This document shows positions 42,821 through 52,227 of a DNA stretch of 64,000 nt, one piece after another. Below the pieces are notes generated by a model. The model searched no databases, was not told where the DNA came from, and was given only the letters and a program-made list of their open reading frames with translations. The position numbers and the translations under genes were made by a program. Origin of the DNA: Galbitalea sp036266835. Its GTDB lineage: Bacteria > Actinomycetota > Actinomycetes > Actinomycetales > Microbacteriaceae. Positions within the stretch are counted from its first letter, which is position 1. Each line of letters begins with the position of its first letter. The DNA lies in NCBI GenBank assembly GCA_036266835.1, contig DATAXD010000026.1, positions 8,396 through 72,395 of the forward strand, in the 5' to 3' direction.

Positions 42821-43970
42821 AGGAGAACTTTAGTGTGAGGGTCGGGGGCTGGAAGCCGACCTGAAGGTCGCCGAATGCGATTCGAAGCACGGCGAGATAG
42901 GGAGCCAGCCCCGATCGCATTACCGACTCGTCGTCGTCGAGCTTCGCGGTCAGCGCGACGGACGCCGCCCCGCCGTCGCGGGCAATGAGAATGGCGAATC
43001 CATCCGGATCGAACCCCGGATGATCGAACAGCGCAACCACCACTGCCCGCATGACGATGCGCTGTTCTGTCGTCATCTGCGCCGCCAGCCGGTCGTGGTC
43101 GAGCACAACCTCGGAACCCGGAAGCGAGACATCGTCGCGCTCGTCGGCGAGGTGATCCATGATCGAGTCAAGCCAGGTGCGGTCCACATCCGCGACCATC
43201 GCCGTTCGGATGGTCGCTGCAATCGAGCGCGCACGTTCGCGATCCTGTGGGGTGATCGCATCCTGTGCCAACAGTTCGGTGAGGAACGGAACCACAGTGT
43301 GGTTGAGGATGCTGACCCTGTCGTCGTGAACCGATCGAACTATCCCATCCTTCACAGCCGGGCTGATCGAGCGCTCTGCACTGCCCGACCCCGAGTACCA
43401 CTGCCGAAGTGAGCGCGACACCACGGACGCGTACGCGGTCGCCCCTGCGCCCAGCGCGACAATCGGAAGGGCGGCATCCAAAACGGTAACCAGTGGCGGG
43501 AGGGTGAATCCGTGAAGTACCGGAGTCAGGATGCTCAGGAACGCGGCCAGGATTCCGCCGAGGCCGGTGGCCGCGATGAGCTCGTTCGCCGGACGGTACG
43601 AACTGAGTTCGACCAGGATGAGGCCAACCGCGATCGGCGCCCAGTCCTGCACAAGATCGATTGACGTGCCGCGGGTAGCAAGTGCGGCGAGCACGAGAGT
43701 GCAGGCGGCGAATCCGGAGACGACCAGAAATCCGGCCCAACGGAACGGTGCCCGCAACGGACTCGACCAGTAGACGATCCCGAGGGCGGATGCCGCGACG
43801 GCGACGACTGCGAGGAGCGCCGCGGCGGGATTGGTGACCACCGACCACTCGAACGCCGTTGCGCCAGCCGCGACGACAATGATGCCGAGGGACAACACGA
43901 GCGTTATCGGCCGTGAACCGTAGCTCCCCACGGGATCGAGTTGCTGGTACGAAAGCCCCTGCTCAGACAT
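42807..43970 (-). CDS. Polytopic membrane protein with degenerate histidine-kinase-like domain
   Basis: 387 aa from ATG 43970 (a GTG at 43979 is also possible). Six or seven hydrophobic segments (about 20-190) precede a cytoplasmic part with VHDDRVSILNHTVVPFLTEL, similar to the dimerisation helix MHDTVLNHLSAIA of the neighbouring kinase. The ATP-binding N, G1 and G2 motifs seen in that kinase are not visible. It is likely a pseudokinase that modulates the true kinase; this is inference. It overlaps the kinase gene by 8 bases (ATGTCTGA). Confidence 0.7.
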   Translation of the reverse strand: MSEQGLSYQQLDPVGSYGSRPITLVLSLGIIVVAAGATAFEWSVVTNPAAALLAVVAVAASALGIVYWSSPLRAPFRWAGFLVVSGFAACTLVLAALATRGTSIDLVQDWAPIAVGLILVELSSYRPANELIAATGLGGILAAFLSILTPVLHGFTLPPLVTVLDAALPIVALGAGATAYASVVSRSLRQWYSGSGSAERSISPAVKDGIVRSVHDDRVSILNHTVVPFLTELLAQDAITPQDRERARSIAATIRTAMVADVDRTWLDSIMDHLADERDDVSLPGSEVVLDHDRLAAQMTTEQRIVMRAVVVALFDHPGFDPDGFAILIARDGGAASVALTAKLDDDESVMRSGLAPYLAVLRIAFGDLQVGFQPPTLTLKFSYDHK

Positions 43971-45171
43971 CCGCGACACTTCCGGCGGGAGCGGCGGGAA
44001 CCCGGATGAGCACCGAGGTTCCGCGTCCTGGGGTCGACCAGAGCGTCACCTCGCCGTTCACGTTCTCGATTCGGCGTCGAACCGACTGGCGAAGACCCAG
44101 GCGATCGGATGCGACCTGCTGCTCGGAGAAACCGCGACCGGCATCGATGACCATGACCGAGACATCCGATTCCGAGCCGATCACGGCTACCTCGGCACGC
44201 GCGACCTGGGCATGGCGAACCACGTTGACCAGACACTGCTTCACCGCGAGCCCGACGGCCACGTCACGCTCGCTGGACAGCCGGTCTATCGCGCCGAGGT
44301 CGCCCGTCACATCCACCGTCATGGGAAGCTCCCGCGCCTCCTGTACGGCGGCGAGTAGCGCACTCCTGCGTGCATCCGGCTTCGCAGCATCATCCGGTCC
44401 GGGACTCGGGTCCTCCAGCCAGTCCTCGCCGATGAGTACGGCGAGATCGTTCTGAATCTGGCCTTTAAGGTTCGCCGGGAGTCCGCCATCCCCAACCGCA
44501 GCGATCGCCGAAAGATGATTGAGAACGGTATCGTGCATGATCGCAGCAGCCCGAACCTCGATGCGGTAGCGAACAACCGACAGCTCCTCATCGACCACGG
44601 CTCGCTCCAGCTCGGGTCGAACCGCGACGCGGCGGCCCCTGGTGACCGCATCCGTGCCTTCAACCAGTAGCAGTCCGACCTCGACCACGATCGGGATCGC
44701 GTCGATGAGAATGGGCGATCCGGTGGCCAGCGCGCCCCCGATTGCCGCGACCTGTCCGACGGCGAATCCGATCGTTCCCCACACCATCGTCGACGTCGGA
44801 CTGAACCCCGGGCCGCACACGAGAACGAGCGAGACGGCCACGAGCGAAACCACCAGCATGTGGTCAGTCCGGACGGACTCGAAGTGTGAGAGCAGAACGA
44901 ACGATAGCCAGAACTGACTGATTCCACCGAAAACGAGAAACAGCACCGAATAGAAGGTCGTGCGCCAGCGATCGAGCAAGACGAGGAGGGCAAGGGTTAC
45001 GCCGACGGGCAACAGGACGGGCCAAATCGTCGCCGAGGGATCGACGGACTGATAGCCCACGATTTCCAGGAAGGCCGCCCCGACGCAGGTGTAGCCAGTG
45101 ACGTGGGCGAAGCGACTGAACGCGCGATTAACCACGAGCAAGCCAAGTTGCTGGGGTCGGCCCTGCGACAC
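43963..45171 (-). CDS. Sensor histidine kinase (NarX/DesK-type)
   Basis: 402 aa from GTG 45171, with AAGGAG 5 bases upstream; the frame extends to 45528 but without family sequence. Five or six membrane helices (about 20-190) precede the dimerisation helix IMHDTVLNHLSAIAAVG (His is the phospho-acceptor). An HATPase_c domain follows: VKQCLVNVVRHA (N box), VIDAGRGFS (G1), and TPGRGTSVLIRVP (G2). It would phosphorylate the regulator at 42.1 kb in response to a membrane signal. Gene order is kinase, pseudokinase, regulator, tdk. Confidence 0.9.
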   Translation of the reverse strand: MSQGRPQQLGLLVVNRAFSRFAHVTGYTCVGAAFLEIVGYQSVDPSATIWPVLLPVGVTLALLVLLDRWRTTFYSVLFLVFGGISQFWLSFVLLSHFESVRTDHMLVVSLVAVSLVLVCGPGFSPTSTMVWGTIGFAVGQVAAIGGALATGSPILIDAIPIVVEVGLLLVEGTDAVTRGRRVAVRPELERAVVDEELSVVRYRIEVRAAAIMHDTVLNHLSAIAAVGDGGLPANLKGQIQNDLAVLIGEDWLEDPSPGPDDAAKPDARRSALLAAVQEARELPMTVDVTGDLGAIDRLSSERDVAVGLAVKQCLVNVVRHAQVARAEVAVIGSESDVSVMVIDAGRGFSEQQVASDRLGLRQSVRRRIENVNGEVTLWSTPGRGTSVLIRVPAAPAGSVADV

Positions 45172-45286
45172 GGGTGCTCCTTTTCGCACAAACAAGCTCG
45201 CTAGGGCAGTATCGCACCGCACAGAAGCGTCTACTACTCGCCGGACGCTGGCGCGTCGCAGGAAGACCCCGAGTTTGATCCCGGCC

Positions 45287-46339
45287 TTAGAAGAGAGTGG
45301 GCTCCGCGTCGTATTGTGCCGCCGGTCGAAGAGCCCGCGAGCGCACGGTTCCGGTCGCTGGATCCTCCTTGCCGCGCACCAGACCGTGCTTGCGGGCGAG
45401 CGGTCGAAATCGATCCGCGAGCCACTTACGGTACTCCTTGGGTGCGTAAGCGCTGAACCGGTACATTGCCTCGTACCTCGGAACAAGATCCGGATGCTCG
45501 GCCCCGAGCCACTGCATGAACCACTCACGGGTGCCCGGGCGAAGGTGCAGCGCCGTGTGAATGACCGACGATGCGCCGGACGCTGCGACCCGTTCGAGCG
45601 CGGCGTCGAGGTGCGCTTTCGTATCCGTGAGATACGGCAGGATCGGCATCAGAAACACGGTCACCCCGAGGCCGTGCTCGCGGGCAGCCGTGACTGTCGC
45701 GAGACGCGCGGCGGTGCTCGGAGTGCCGGGCTCGACCGATTGCTGCAGCTCATCGTCGTATACGGCAATCGACATCGCTAGTTCCACAGGCACTCGTTCA
45801 TTCGCATCGGCCAGCAGCGGCAGGTCCCTCCGAAGAAGGCTCCCCTTGGTCAGGATCGAGAACGGCGTACCGCTGTCTGCGAGCGCGCGGATGATGCCCG
45901 GCATGAGCTGGTAGCGTCCTTCTGCGCGCTGATAGGGGTCGGTGTTCGTCCCCAACGCGACCGGATGGCGTCCCCAGCTCGGCCTCGCCAGTTCCCGGCG
46001 GAGAACGTCTTCGACATTCACTTTGACGATGATCTGGCTGTCGAAATCCTTACCCGCGTCAAGGTCGAGATAGGTGTGCGTGTTGCGGGCGAAGCAGTAG
46101 ACGCAGGCGTGACTGCATCCGCGATACGGATTGATCGTCCAGCCGAACGGCAGTGCGCTCTGCCCAGGGACCCGGTTGAGCGCAGACTTCGCGAGCACCT
46201 CGTGGAAGGTAATCCCCGCGAACTCCGGCGTCTGCACCGTTCGCACCAGGTTGCTGAGGCGGGCGATCGCGCCGAGGTTGCCGAGACCGGGCAGGGTTTC
46301 GGCCTGCTCGGACTTCAGTTCCTGGCCATCCCACCTCAT
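45287..46339 (-). CDS. Rv2578c-type radical SAM protein
   Basis: 350 aa from ATG 46339. The radical-SAM cluster motif is CSHACVYC, in NPYRGCSHACVYCFARNTH, near residue 75. The SAM-binding part and LTKGSLLRRDLPLL follow. It matches the actinobacterial Rv2578c family and the SPL/photolyase-like group; the reaction is not established. No neighbouring gene tells more. The divergent acetyltransferase starts 66 bases away. Confidence 0.88.
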   Translation of the reverse strand: MRWDGQELKSEQAETLPGLGNLGAIARLSNLVRTVQTPEFAGITFHEVLAKSALNRVPGQSALPFGWTINPYRGCSHACVYCFARNTHTYLDLDAGKDFDSQIIVKVNVEDVLRRELARPSWGRHPVALGTNTDPYQRAEGRYQLMPGIIRALADSGTPFSILTKGSLLRRDLPLLADANERVPVELAMSIAVYDDELQQSVEPGTPSTAARLATVTAAREHGLGVTVFLMPILPYLTDTKAHLDAALERVAASGASSVIHTALHLRPGTREWFMQWLGAEHPDLVPRYEAMYRFSAYAPKEYRKWLADRFRPLARKHGLVRGKEDPATGTVRSRALRPAAQYDAEPTLF

Positions 46340-46405
46340 CCAATCATTAGAACATATATTCGAGTAGAATCGCCTGTCCCGGCCGGATTCGCCCAGAATG
46401 GAGTC

Positions 46406-47227
46406 GTGACCCAAAACGAATCAGCCAGGAAGGCGCGGCTGCTCGCCGCCTATGACGCACAGCTCCGCACCGATGCCGAGACGGTGACTGCTCTATCGGT
46501 GACGGCGCTCGGACCCCTTCGCCTGGCGACCCAGCTCAACGGGCACGGATTCATCACCTACCGCGATCTCGACGGCGCTGACGAACCCGGGATTCGCCAG
46601 CTCGTTGCCGACGCACTCGCCCACTTCGCCGGCGATGCTGCGATCCGCAGGGTCGAGTGGAAGACGCGGGGGCACGACCGCGCGCCTGGATTACACGAAG
46701 CGCTCGTCGAGAGCGGCTTCGTTCCCGAGGAGCAGGAATCGATCATGATCGGCGACGCGTCGGCCCTGGCGATGGATGTTCCGCTCCCGGATGGCGTGCG
46801 TTTGCGCAGGGTCACCGATGATGCGGATGTCAGGGCCGCGGCCGCGACCCAGGATGAGGTGTTCGGGAGCCCGCCGTCCGAGGGCAGTGCCGACCGCTCG
46901 ATCCGAATCCTCGCGCTGAAGCCGGAGGCGGAACTATGGGTCGCCGAGGCTGACGGGCGGGTCGTTTCGGCGGGAAGCATCGACCCGGTCCCCGGAACCG
47001 AGTTCGCGGGCGTCTGGGGTGGTGCAACTCTCGAGGAGTGGCGCGGGCGCGGTATCTATCGCGCGTTGACCGCCGCTCGGGCTCGAGCGGCGATCGCACG
47101 CGGCAAAACGCTGATCAACAGCGATTCGACCGAGTACTCGCGTCCGATCCTCGAGCGCTCCGGCTTCCTCAAGGTCTCGACGACGACGCCATACGTGTGG
47201 CGCCGTGACCTGGTCGTTCCGACCTAA
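46406..47227 (+). CDS. GNAT-family N-acetyltransferase
   Basis: 273 aa from GTG 46406 (GGAG lies upstream). The C-terminal half is a GNAT fold: WVAEADGRVVSAGSIDPVPG then WGGATLEEWRGRGIYRALTAARAR (acetyl-CoA loop, Q/RxxGxG/A pattern) and YSRPILERSGFLKVS. The first 120 residues form an extra domain found in a group of long GNAT proteins. Acceptor unknown. Its stop overlaps mqo by 4 bases (convergent). Confidence 0.85.
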   Translation: MTQNESARKARLLAAYDAQLRTDAETVTALSVTALGPLRLATQLNGHGFITYRDLDGADEPGIRQLVADALAHFAGDAAIRRVEWKTRGHDRAPGLHEALVESGFVPEEQESIMIGDASALAMDVPLPDGVRLRRVTDDADVRAAAATQDEVFGSPPSEGSADRSIRILALKPEAELWVAEADGRVVSAGSIDPVPGTEFAGVWGGATLEEWRGRGIYRALTAARARAAIARGKTLINSDSTEYSRPILERSGFLKVSTTTPYVWRRDLVVPT

Positions 47228-48693
47228 CGCGCGATCTCGAGGACCTTCGCCGTCGACGTCATCGTCTTCGCCGCCTGCTTCGGGTCATCCGAAAGCTGAC
47301 CTCCGTAGCTCGGAACCATCGCGGTCATGAGCGGGCGCCAGGCAGCGATTCGGTCAGGGAAGCACTGTTGGACCAGGCCGAGCATGATCGGGACGGCGGT
47401 GGATGCTCCCGGGGAGGCTCCAAGGAGTCCGGCGATCGTGCCGTCCGCGGAGGCCACCACCTCCGTACCGAACTGCAGCACGCCGCCCTTCTTCGCATCC
47501 TTCTTAATGACCTGCACGCGCTGACCGGCGGTGATCTTGTACCAGTCGGCGGGGTCGGCATCCGGATAGAAATCGAGCAGGGCCTCGAATTTCGTCGACG
47601 GCAGCGCGATCAGCTGCCCGACGAGGTAGCGCACGAGGCTGAGATTGCTGGCGCCGGCCGCGATCATCGGGATGAGGTTGTGCCAGCGGATCGACTTCGG
47701 CAGGTCGAGCGGGCTGCCTGACTTGAGAAACTTCGGGCTGAAGCCGGCGTACGGCCCGAACATCAGGCTCGCCTGCCCGTCGACGACACGCTTGTCGAGG
47801 TGAGGCACCGACATGGGTGGCGCGCCGACCGACGCCTTGCCGTAGACCTTCGCCTGGTGCAGCTTGACGAGCTCCTGGTTGTCGGTGCGCAGGAACTCCC
47901 CGCTTACCGGGAATCCGCCGAAGCCGCGGATCTCCTTGATGCCGGACTTCTGCAGCAGGTTGAGCGCGTAGCCGCCAGCACCGACAAAGACGAACCGCGC
48001 GTCGTAGACCTCTGGCGTGTTGCCGACGGTGTGGCGGGTGCTGATCCGCCACATCCCCTTGTGCCGCTTGATCTTCTGCACGCTCTCCTCGAGCACGAGC
48101 TCCGCGCCGTTTTCGGTGAGGTATTTCGTGAGGAGCGCGGTAAGGGCGCCGAAGTCGACATCCGTTCCCGCGGCGATGTGCGTGGCGGCGAACGGTTGAT
48201 CCTTGCGGCGACCCGGGATGAGCAACGGTGCCCAGCCGCGGATGACCTCCGCATCCGTGGAAAACTCCATGCCCGCGAACAGCGGATGATCCTTCAGCGC
48301 TTCGTAGCGCTTGCGCAGGTACTCGACGTTGTCCTTGCCCATCACGAAACTCATGTGTGGCGTCGAGTTGATGAACTCGGTAGGGTCGGGCAGCGCGCCA
48401 ACATCGAGCAGGTGCGCCCAGAACTGGCGCGACACCTGGAACTGCTCGTTCACCTTCACGGCGCTCGAGATGTCGATCGTGCCATCTTCTCGCTCCGGCG
48501 TGTAGTTGAGTTCGCACAGGGCCGAGTGGCCGGTACCCGCGTTGTTCCACGGGTTCGAACTCTCGAGGGCGACAGCAGACAGTCGCTCGAAGATTTGGAT
48601 ATTCCAGGTCGGTTCAAGCTGCTTGAGCAGGGTCCCGAGGGTGGCACTCATGATCCCGCCACCGATGAGGGCAACGTCGATGGGTTTGTTCAC
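47224..48693 (-). CDS. mqo: Malate:quinone oxidoreductase
   Basis: 489 aa with a GTG start. N-terminal FAD motif DVALIGGGIMSATLG, NPWNNAGTGHSALCELNYTP, and the C-terminal FGTEVVASADGTIAGLLGASPG. It is a membrane-associated FAD enzyme that oxidises malate to oxaloacetate and reduces menaquinone, replacing or working beside malate dehydrogenase in the citric acid cycle. No membrane helices are present, as usual. Confidence 0.96.
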   Translation of the reverse strand: MNKPIDVALIGGGIMSATLGTLLKQLEPTWNIQIFERLSAVALESSNPWNNAGTGHSALCELNYTPEREDGTIDISSAVKVNEQFQVSRQFWAHLLDVGALPDPTEFINSTPHMSFVMGKDNVEYLRKRYEALKDHPLFAGMEFSTDAEVIRGWAPLLIPGRRKDQPFAATHIAAGTDVDFGALTALLTKYLTENGAELVLEESVQKIKRHKGMWRISTRHTVGNTPEVYDARFVFVGAGGYALNLLQKSGIKEIRGFGGFPVSGEFLRTDNQELVKLHQAKVYGKASVGAPPMSVPHLDKRVVDGQASLMFGPYAGFSPKFLKSGSPLDLPKSIRWHNLIPMIAAGASNLSLVRYLVGQLIALPSTKFEALLDFYPDADPADWYKITAGQRVQVIKKDAKKGGVLQFGTEVVASADGTIAGLLGASPGASTAVPIMLGLVQQCFPDRIAAWRPLMTAMVPSYGGQLSDDPKQAAKTMTSTAKVLEIAR

Positions 48694-48777
48694 TGCCTCA
48701 GTTTATCGAGTTGGTGGACCGCATCTCCGCGGCGGCCGCTGGTCGGTTCGACAGGAAGACTTAGCCCGGTGTGGCCC

Positions 48778-48821
48778 TCAACAGGAGAATCTGTCCTGTT
48801 GAAGTGTCCCGCTCCTGTTCA
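48778..48821. repeat. Inverted-repeat set upstream of the first DUF559 gene
   Basis: TCAACAGGA (48778-48786) and TCCTGTTGA (48794-48802) form a hairpin with a 7-base loop. A third arm CTCCTGTTC follows at 48812-48820. The same arm sequence recurs after the gene (49757-49832). Confidence 0.85.
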
Positions 48822-48904
48822 ACCCGAGGTCGAAATTCTCATTGTCATCCACAGACCCGGTCCCGAGGGCCGGCCGGCACCGACGTGGAGGCGAAAATGA
48901 CCGG

Positions 48905-49747
48905 ATGACACCTGATCTGCTCCGTGACCTGCGCCGATTCGAGGGGCTCGCACTCCGACGCCAGCTGCTCGATCTGGGTCACTCGCCAGGCGCGATTGCT
49001 CGATCGATCTCGCGAGGGTTGGCGCGCTCGCCCCGCAGAGGGTGGCTGTGTACGCCCGACGCCCCGATCGCCGCGGTTCGCGCAGTCGAACTGGGTGGCA
49101 AACTCGGCGGTGCCTCCGCACTCGAAACCTATGGGATCTGGGTGGATGCCGGACCCGTCCTGATTGCGACGCCGCCCTCGGCGAGCAGGCTCCCAGCGGT
49201 CGCCGTGGATGAACGGCGCATCTGGGTAGCCGAGCGGTTTCCCGACCGACACGGTCCCCAATGGCGTGTTTCCCCTCGCGATGCGCTCCTCCAGCACGCT
49301 GGCGCTGCCGATCGTGCCTCCTTGGTCGCGTCCCTCGATAGCGCACTGCACTCGCGCAAGCTCACCGGCCCCGAACTGACATCGCTCGTCAGCGCGCTCC
49401 CTCGTTCGCTACGGGGCATCAGGGAGCAGCTGGATTCGCGAGCAATGTCCGGGACGGAGTCCAAACTCCGCCTCGCCTGTGTTGCAGCCGGATTGACTGT
49501 CGAATTGCAGGCATCCATCAACAACGTCGGCTTCGTCGACCTTCTCGTGGAGGGGTGGCTGATAGTCGAAGTCGACAGTCGCAAATTTCACGATGGCCCC
49601 ACGGATCAGCATCGGGATCGGGTACGCGACGGAAACGCCGTGCTCGGCGGTTACGGTCACTTGCGGTTCAACTACCCGCTTGTGCAGTTCGACCTGGAGT
49701 GGTGTGTCGACGTCATCCTGACGCGGCTGCGATCTGGGCGGCCGTGA
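48905..49747 (+). CDS. AbiEi-like/DUF559 putative nuclease or antitoxin-like protein (copy 1)
   Basis: 280 aa from ATG 48905. The N-terminal winged-helix part of AbiEi-type proteins (about 5-75: LRRQLLDLGHSPGAIARSI and GLARSPRRGWL) is followed by a linker. A DUF559 (Vsr-like, PD-(D/E)XK) C-terminal domain then shows FVDLLVEGWLIVEVDSRKFHD, with the D and ExD/K residues usual in this fold. Function unproven: a DNA-repair-like nuclease, or the antitoxin side of a type IV abortive-infection system without toxin gene. It is flanked by matching inverted repeats (48778-48821 and 49757-49832). Confidence 0.75.
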   Translation: MTPDLLRDLRRFEGLALRRQLLDLGHSPGAIARSISRGLARSPRRGWLCTPDAPIAAVRAVELGGKLGGASALETYGIWVDAGPVLIATPPSASRLPAVAVDERRIWVAERFPDRHGPQWRVSPRDALLQHAGAADRASLVASLDSALHSRKLTGPELTSLVSALPRSLRGIREQLDSRAMSGTESKLRLACVAAGLTVELQASINNVGFVDLLVEGWLIVEVDSRKFHDGPTDQHRDRVRDGNAVLGGYGHLRFNYPLVQFDLEWCVDVILTRLRSGRP

Positions 49748-49756
49748 CAGTTGGGC

Positions 49757-49832
49757 CAACAGGATCAATCCCGTTCAACAGGACGAATCGTCCTGTTGAA
49801 GAGTCTGGTCGGCTGGTTGCTCCTGTTGAATA
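49757..49832. repeat. Inverted-repeat set downstream of the first DUF559 gene
   Basis: A 27-base near-palindrome with 13-bp arms TTCAACAGGACGA and TCGTCCTGTTGAA around one base (49774-49800). Further arms CAACAGGAT (from 49757) and CTCCTGTTGAA (49820-49830) lie on each side. These share the CAACAGGA/TCCTGTTG core with the upstream set. Confidence 0.9.
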
Positions 49833-49838
49833 AGACTC

Positions 49839-50912
49839 CTAGGACGCGGGGACGAGTTTCGCGGCGACCAGCTCCGCGAGTTGCACGGCGTTGAGGGCAG
49901 CGCCCTTGCGCAGGTTGTCGTTGCTGATGAACAGAGCGAGACCGCGGTGATCCGGTACGCCCTCGTCCTGGCGGATGCGACCGACGAACGACGGGTCCTT
50001 TCCGGCCGCATAGAGCGGCGTCGGGACATCCTTCACAGCCACACCCGGCGCATCCGAAAGCAACTCCTTCGCGCGCTCGGCCGACAGCGGCGACGCGAAC
50101 TCGGCGTTGATCGATAACGAGTGCCCGGTGAACACGGGCACGCGCACGCACGTTACGCCCACGCGCAGCTCCGGAAGTTCGAGAATTTTGCGCGACTCGT
50201 TGCGGAACTTCTTCTCCTCATCCGTCTCGGACAGGTCGTCGACGAAGCTGCCCGCCTGCGGGATGACGTCGAATGCGATCGTCGCCGGGAACTTCGTGGC
50301 CGGCGGAAAGTCCACCGCGGATCCGTCCTGAACGAGCCCGATGGTGTCCTGTGACACGGCGGCGCGCGCCTGTTCGAGGAGTTCCTGACTGCCAGCGAGC
50401 CCCGCTCCCGACACCGACTGATACGTCGAGACGATGAGACGTTCGAGCCCGGCTTCGCGATCAAGCACCTTCAGCACCGGCATCGCGGCCATCGTCGTAC
50501 AGTTCGGATTCGCGACGATGCCCTTACGCACCTCGTCGAGCGCGTGCGGATTCACCTCGCTGACGACGAGCGGAACATCCGGATCCATGCGCCAGGCCGA
50601 TGAGTTGTCGATCACAAGCACACCTGCTGCGGCGAACCGGGGAGCCTGGATCCTGGACATGGTCGCGCCCGCCGAGAAGATCGCGACATCCAGCCCGCTC
50701 GGATCGGCGACGGTTGCATCCTCGACGACGATCGCCTCGTCCTTCCACGGAAGCGTCGTGCCCGCGCTGCGCTCAGACGCGAAGTACCGGATCTCAGCCA
50801 CGGGAAAGTCCCGCTCCTCGAGCAGCCGACGCACGACAGCGCCGACCTGTCCGGTCGCGCCGACGACTCCGATGCGGATGCCCGCCCGGCCCGACTTCGC
50901 TGTGCTGCTCAT
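49839..50912 (-). CDS. asd: Aspartate-semialdehyde dehydrogenase
   Basis: 357 aa. NADP motif IGVVGATGQVGAVVRRLL, catalytic Cys in ANPNCTTMAA, and the SGAG-like loop YQSVSGAGLAG. It reduces aspartyl phosphate to the semialdehyde, leading to lysine, diaminopimelate, threonine and methionine. Four-base overlap (ATGA) with lysC, so translation is coupled. Confidence 0.97.
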   Translation of the reverse strand: MSSTAKSGRAGIRIGVVGATGQVGAVVRRLLEERDFPVAEIRYFASERSAGTTLPWKDEAIVVEDATVADPSGLDVAIFSAGATMSRIQAPRFAAAGVLVIDNSSAWRMDPDVPLVVSEVNPHALDEVRKGIVANPNCTTMAAMPVLKVLDREAGLERLIVSTYQSVSGAGLAGSQELLEQARAAVSQDTIGLVQDGSAVDFPPATKFPATIAFDVIPQAGSFVDDLSETDEEKKFRNESRKILELPELRVGVTCVRVPVFTGHSLSINAEFASPLSAERAKELLSDAPGVAVKDVPTPLYAAGKDPSFVGRIRQDEGVPDHRGLALFISNDNLRKGAALNAVQLAELVAAKLVPAS

Positions 50913-52177
50913 CGTCCCGTACCTCCGTGAACCTGTGCGTCTTCTTCGCCATCGAGGTCGAATGCCGTGTGCACGACCGCAACGGCCTTCTCAATAGTGT
51001 CCGCTCGCGTGACAACAGAAATGCGGATTTCGCTGGTCGAAATCATTTCGATGTTGATGCCCGCCTCGAAAAGCGCGGTGAACAGCTTCGCCGAAACGCC
51101 CGCGTTAGTGCGCATTCCTGCACCCACAAGCGAGAGTTTTCCGATCTCCTCGTCGTACTGCAGCTTCTCGAATCCGATCTGGTCCTTCGCAAGCTCGAGC
51201 GCCGCGAGAGTATCCGGGCCATCCGTCTTCGGGAGCGTGAACGAGATATCGGTCTGGGATGTCTCCGTGCGCGACACGTTCTGGACGATCATGTCGATGT
51301 TCGCTCCGGCCATCGCAACAACGGTAAAGATCTGCGCGGCCTTGCCGGGGATGTCGGGCACGCCGATGACCGTGATCTTCGCCTGAGTCAGATCGGCGGC
51401 GACTCCGGCGATGAGTGGCTCTTCCACTGTGCTTTCTCCCTCGATCGGTTCCACCACAAGAGTGCCCGTGTTGTTGCTGAAAGACGACCGTACATGAAGG
51501 GTAACCCCGTGCCTGCGCGCATATTCCACGGCACGGATGTAGAGGACTTTTGCGCCGGCAGCCGCGAGTTCCAGCATTTCCTCGCTCGTGATCCGCTCGA
51601 TCTTCCTGGCCGACGGCACCATCCGCGGATCGGTCGTGAAGACACCGTCCACATCCGTGTAGATTTCGCAGACCTCGGCGTCGAGCGCCGCGGCGAGCGC
51701 GACCGCGGTGGTGTCGGATCCACCCCGGCCCAGCGTCGTGATGTCGCCGGTGCCGCGGTTGAAGCCCTGGAAACCGGCGACGATGGCCACGGCACCGTCG
51801 TCGAGCGCCTTGCGGACGCGGTCGGGCGTGACATCCACGATTCTGGCGCTCCCGTGCTGCGCGTCCGTGATCATGCCGGCCTGGCTGCCCGTGTAACTCC
51901 GAGCTTCGACGCCAAGCGCCTTGATGGCCATCGCGAGCAGGGCCATCGAGATGCGCTCGCCTGCCGTCAGAAGCATGTCGAGCTCACGGCCGCTGGGCTG
52001 GGCGACCACCTCGTTGGCGAGGTCCATGAGCTCATCCGTTGTATCGCCCATCGCCGACACAACGACAACGACATCGTTGCCTGCTTTGCGCGTCTCCACG
52101 ATGCGCTGTGCGACCCGTTTGATGCTCTCGGCGTCAGCAACGGAGGATCCCCCGTACTTCTGTACGATCAAGCTCAC
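50909..52177 (-). CDS. lysC: Aspartate kinase
   Basis: 422 aa, full length with the kinase domain (KYGGSSVADAESIKRVAQ at the start) and two ACT domains from about residue 270 (ITVIGVPDIPGKAA and GAGMRTNAGVSAKLFTAL). The ACT region can let lysine and threonine inhibit the enzyme. First step of the aspartate pathway; with asd it feeds the diaminopimelate of the cell wall. In Actinobacteria an internal start often gives the smaller beta subunit. Confidence 0.96.
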   Translation of the reverse strand: MSLIVQKYGGSSVADAESIKRVAQRIVETRKAGNDVVVVVSAMGDTTDELMDLANEVVAQPSGRELDMLLTAGERISMALLAMAIKALGVEARSYTGSQAGMITDAQHGSARIVDVTPDRVRKALDDGAVAIVAGFQGFNRGTGDITTLGRGGSDTTAVALAAALDAEVCEIYTDVDGVFTTDPRMVPSARKIERITSEEMLELAAAGAKVLYIRAVEYARRHGVTLHVRSSFSNNTGTLVVEPIEGESTVEEPLIAGVAADLTQAKITVIGVPDIPGKAAQIFTVVAMAGANIDMIVQNVSRTETSQTDISFTLPKTDGPDTLAALELAKDQIGFEKLQYDEEIGKLSLVGAGMRTNAGVSAKLFTALFEAGINIEMISTSEIRISVVTRADTIEKAVAVVHTAFDLDGEEDAQVHGGTGR

Positions 52178-52227
52178 GCATCGCTCCTGGCATCTGGGAT
52201 AGTCAGAAGTTCAGTGTAATAGCGTCT

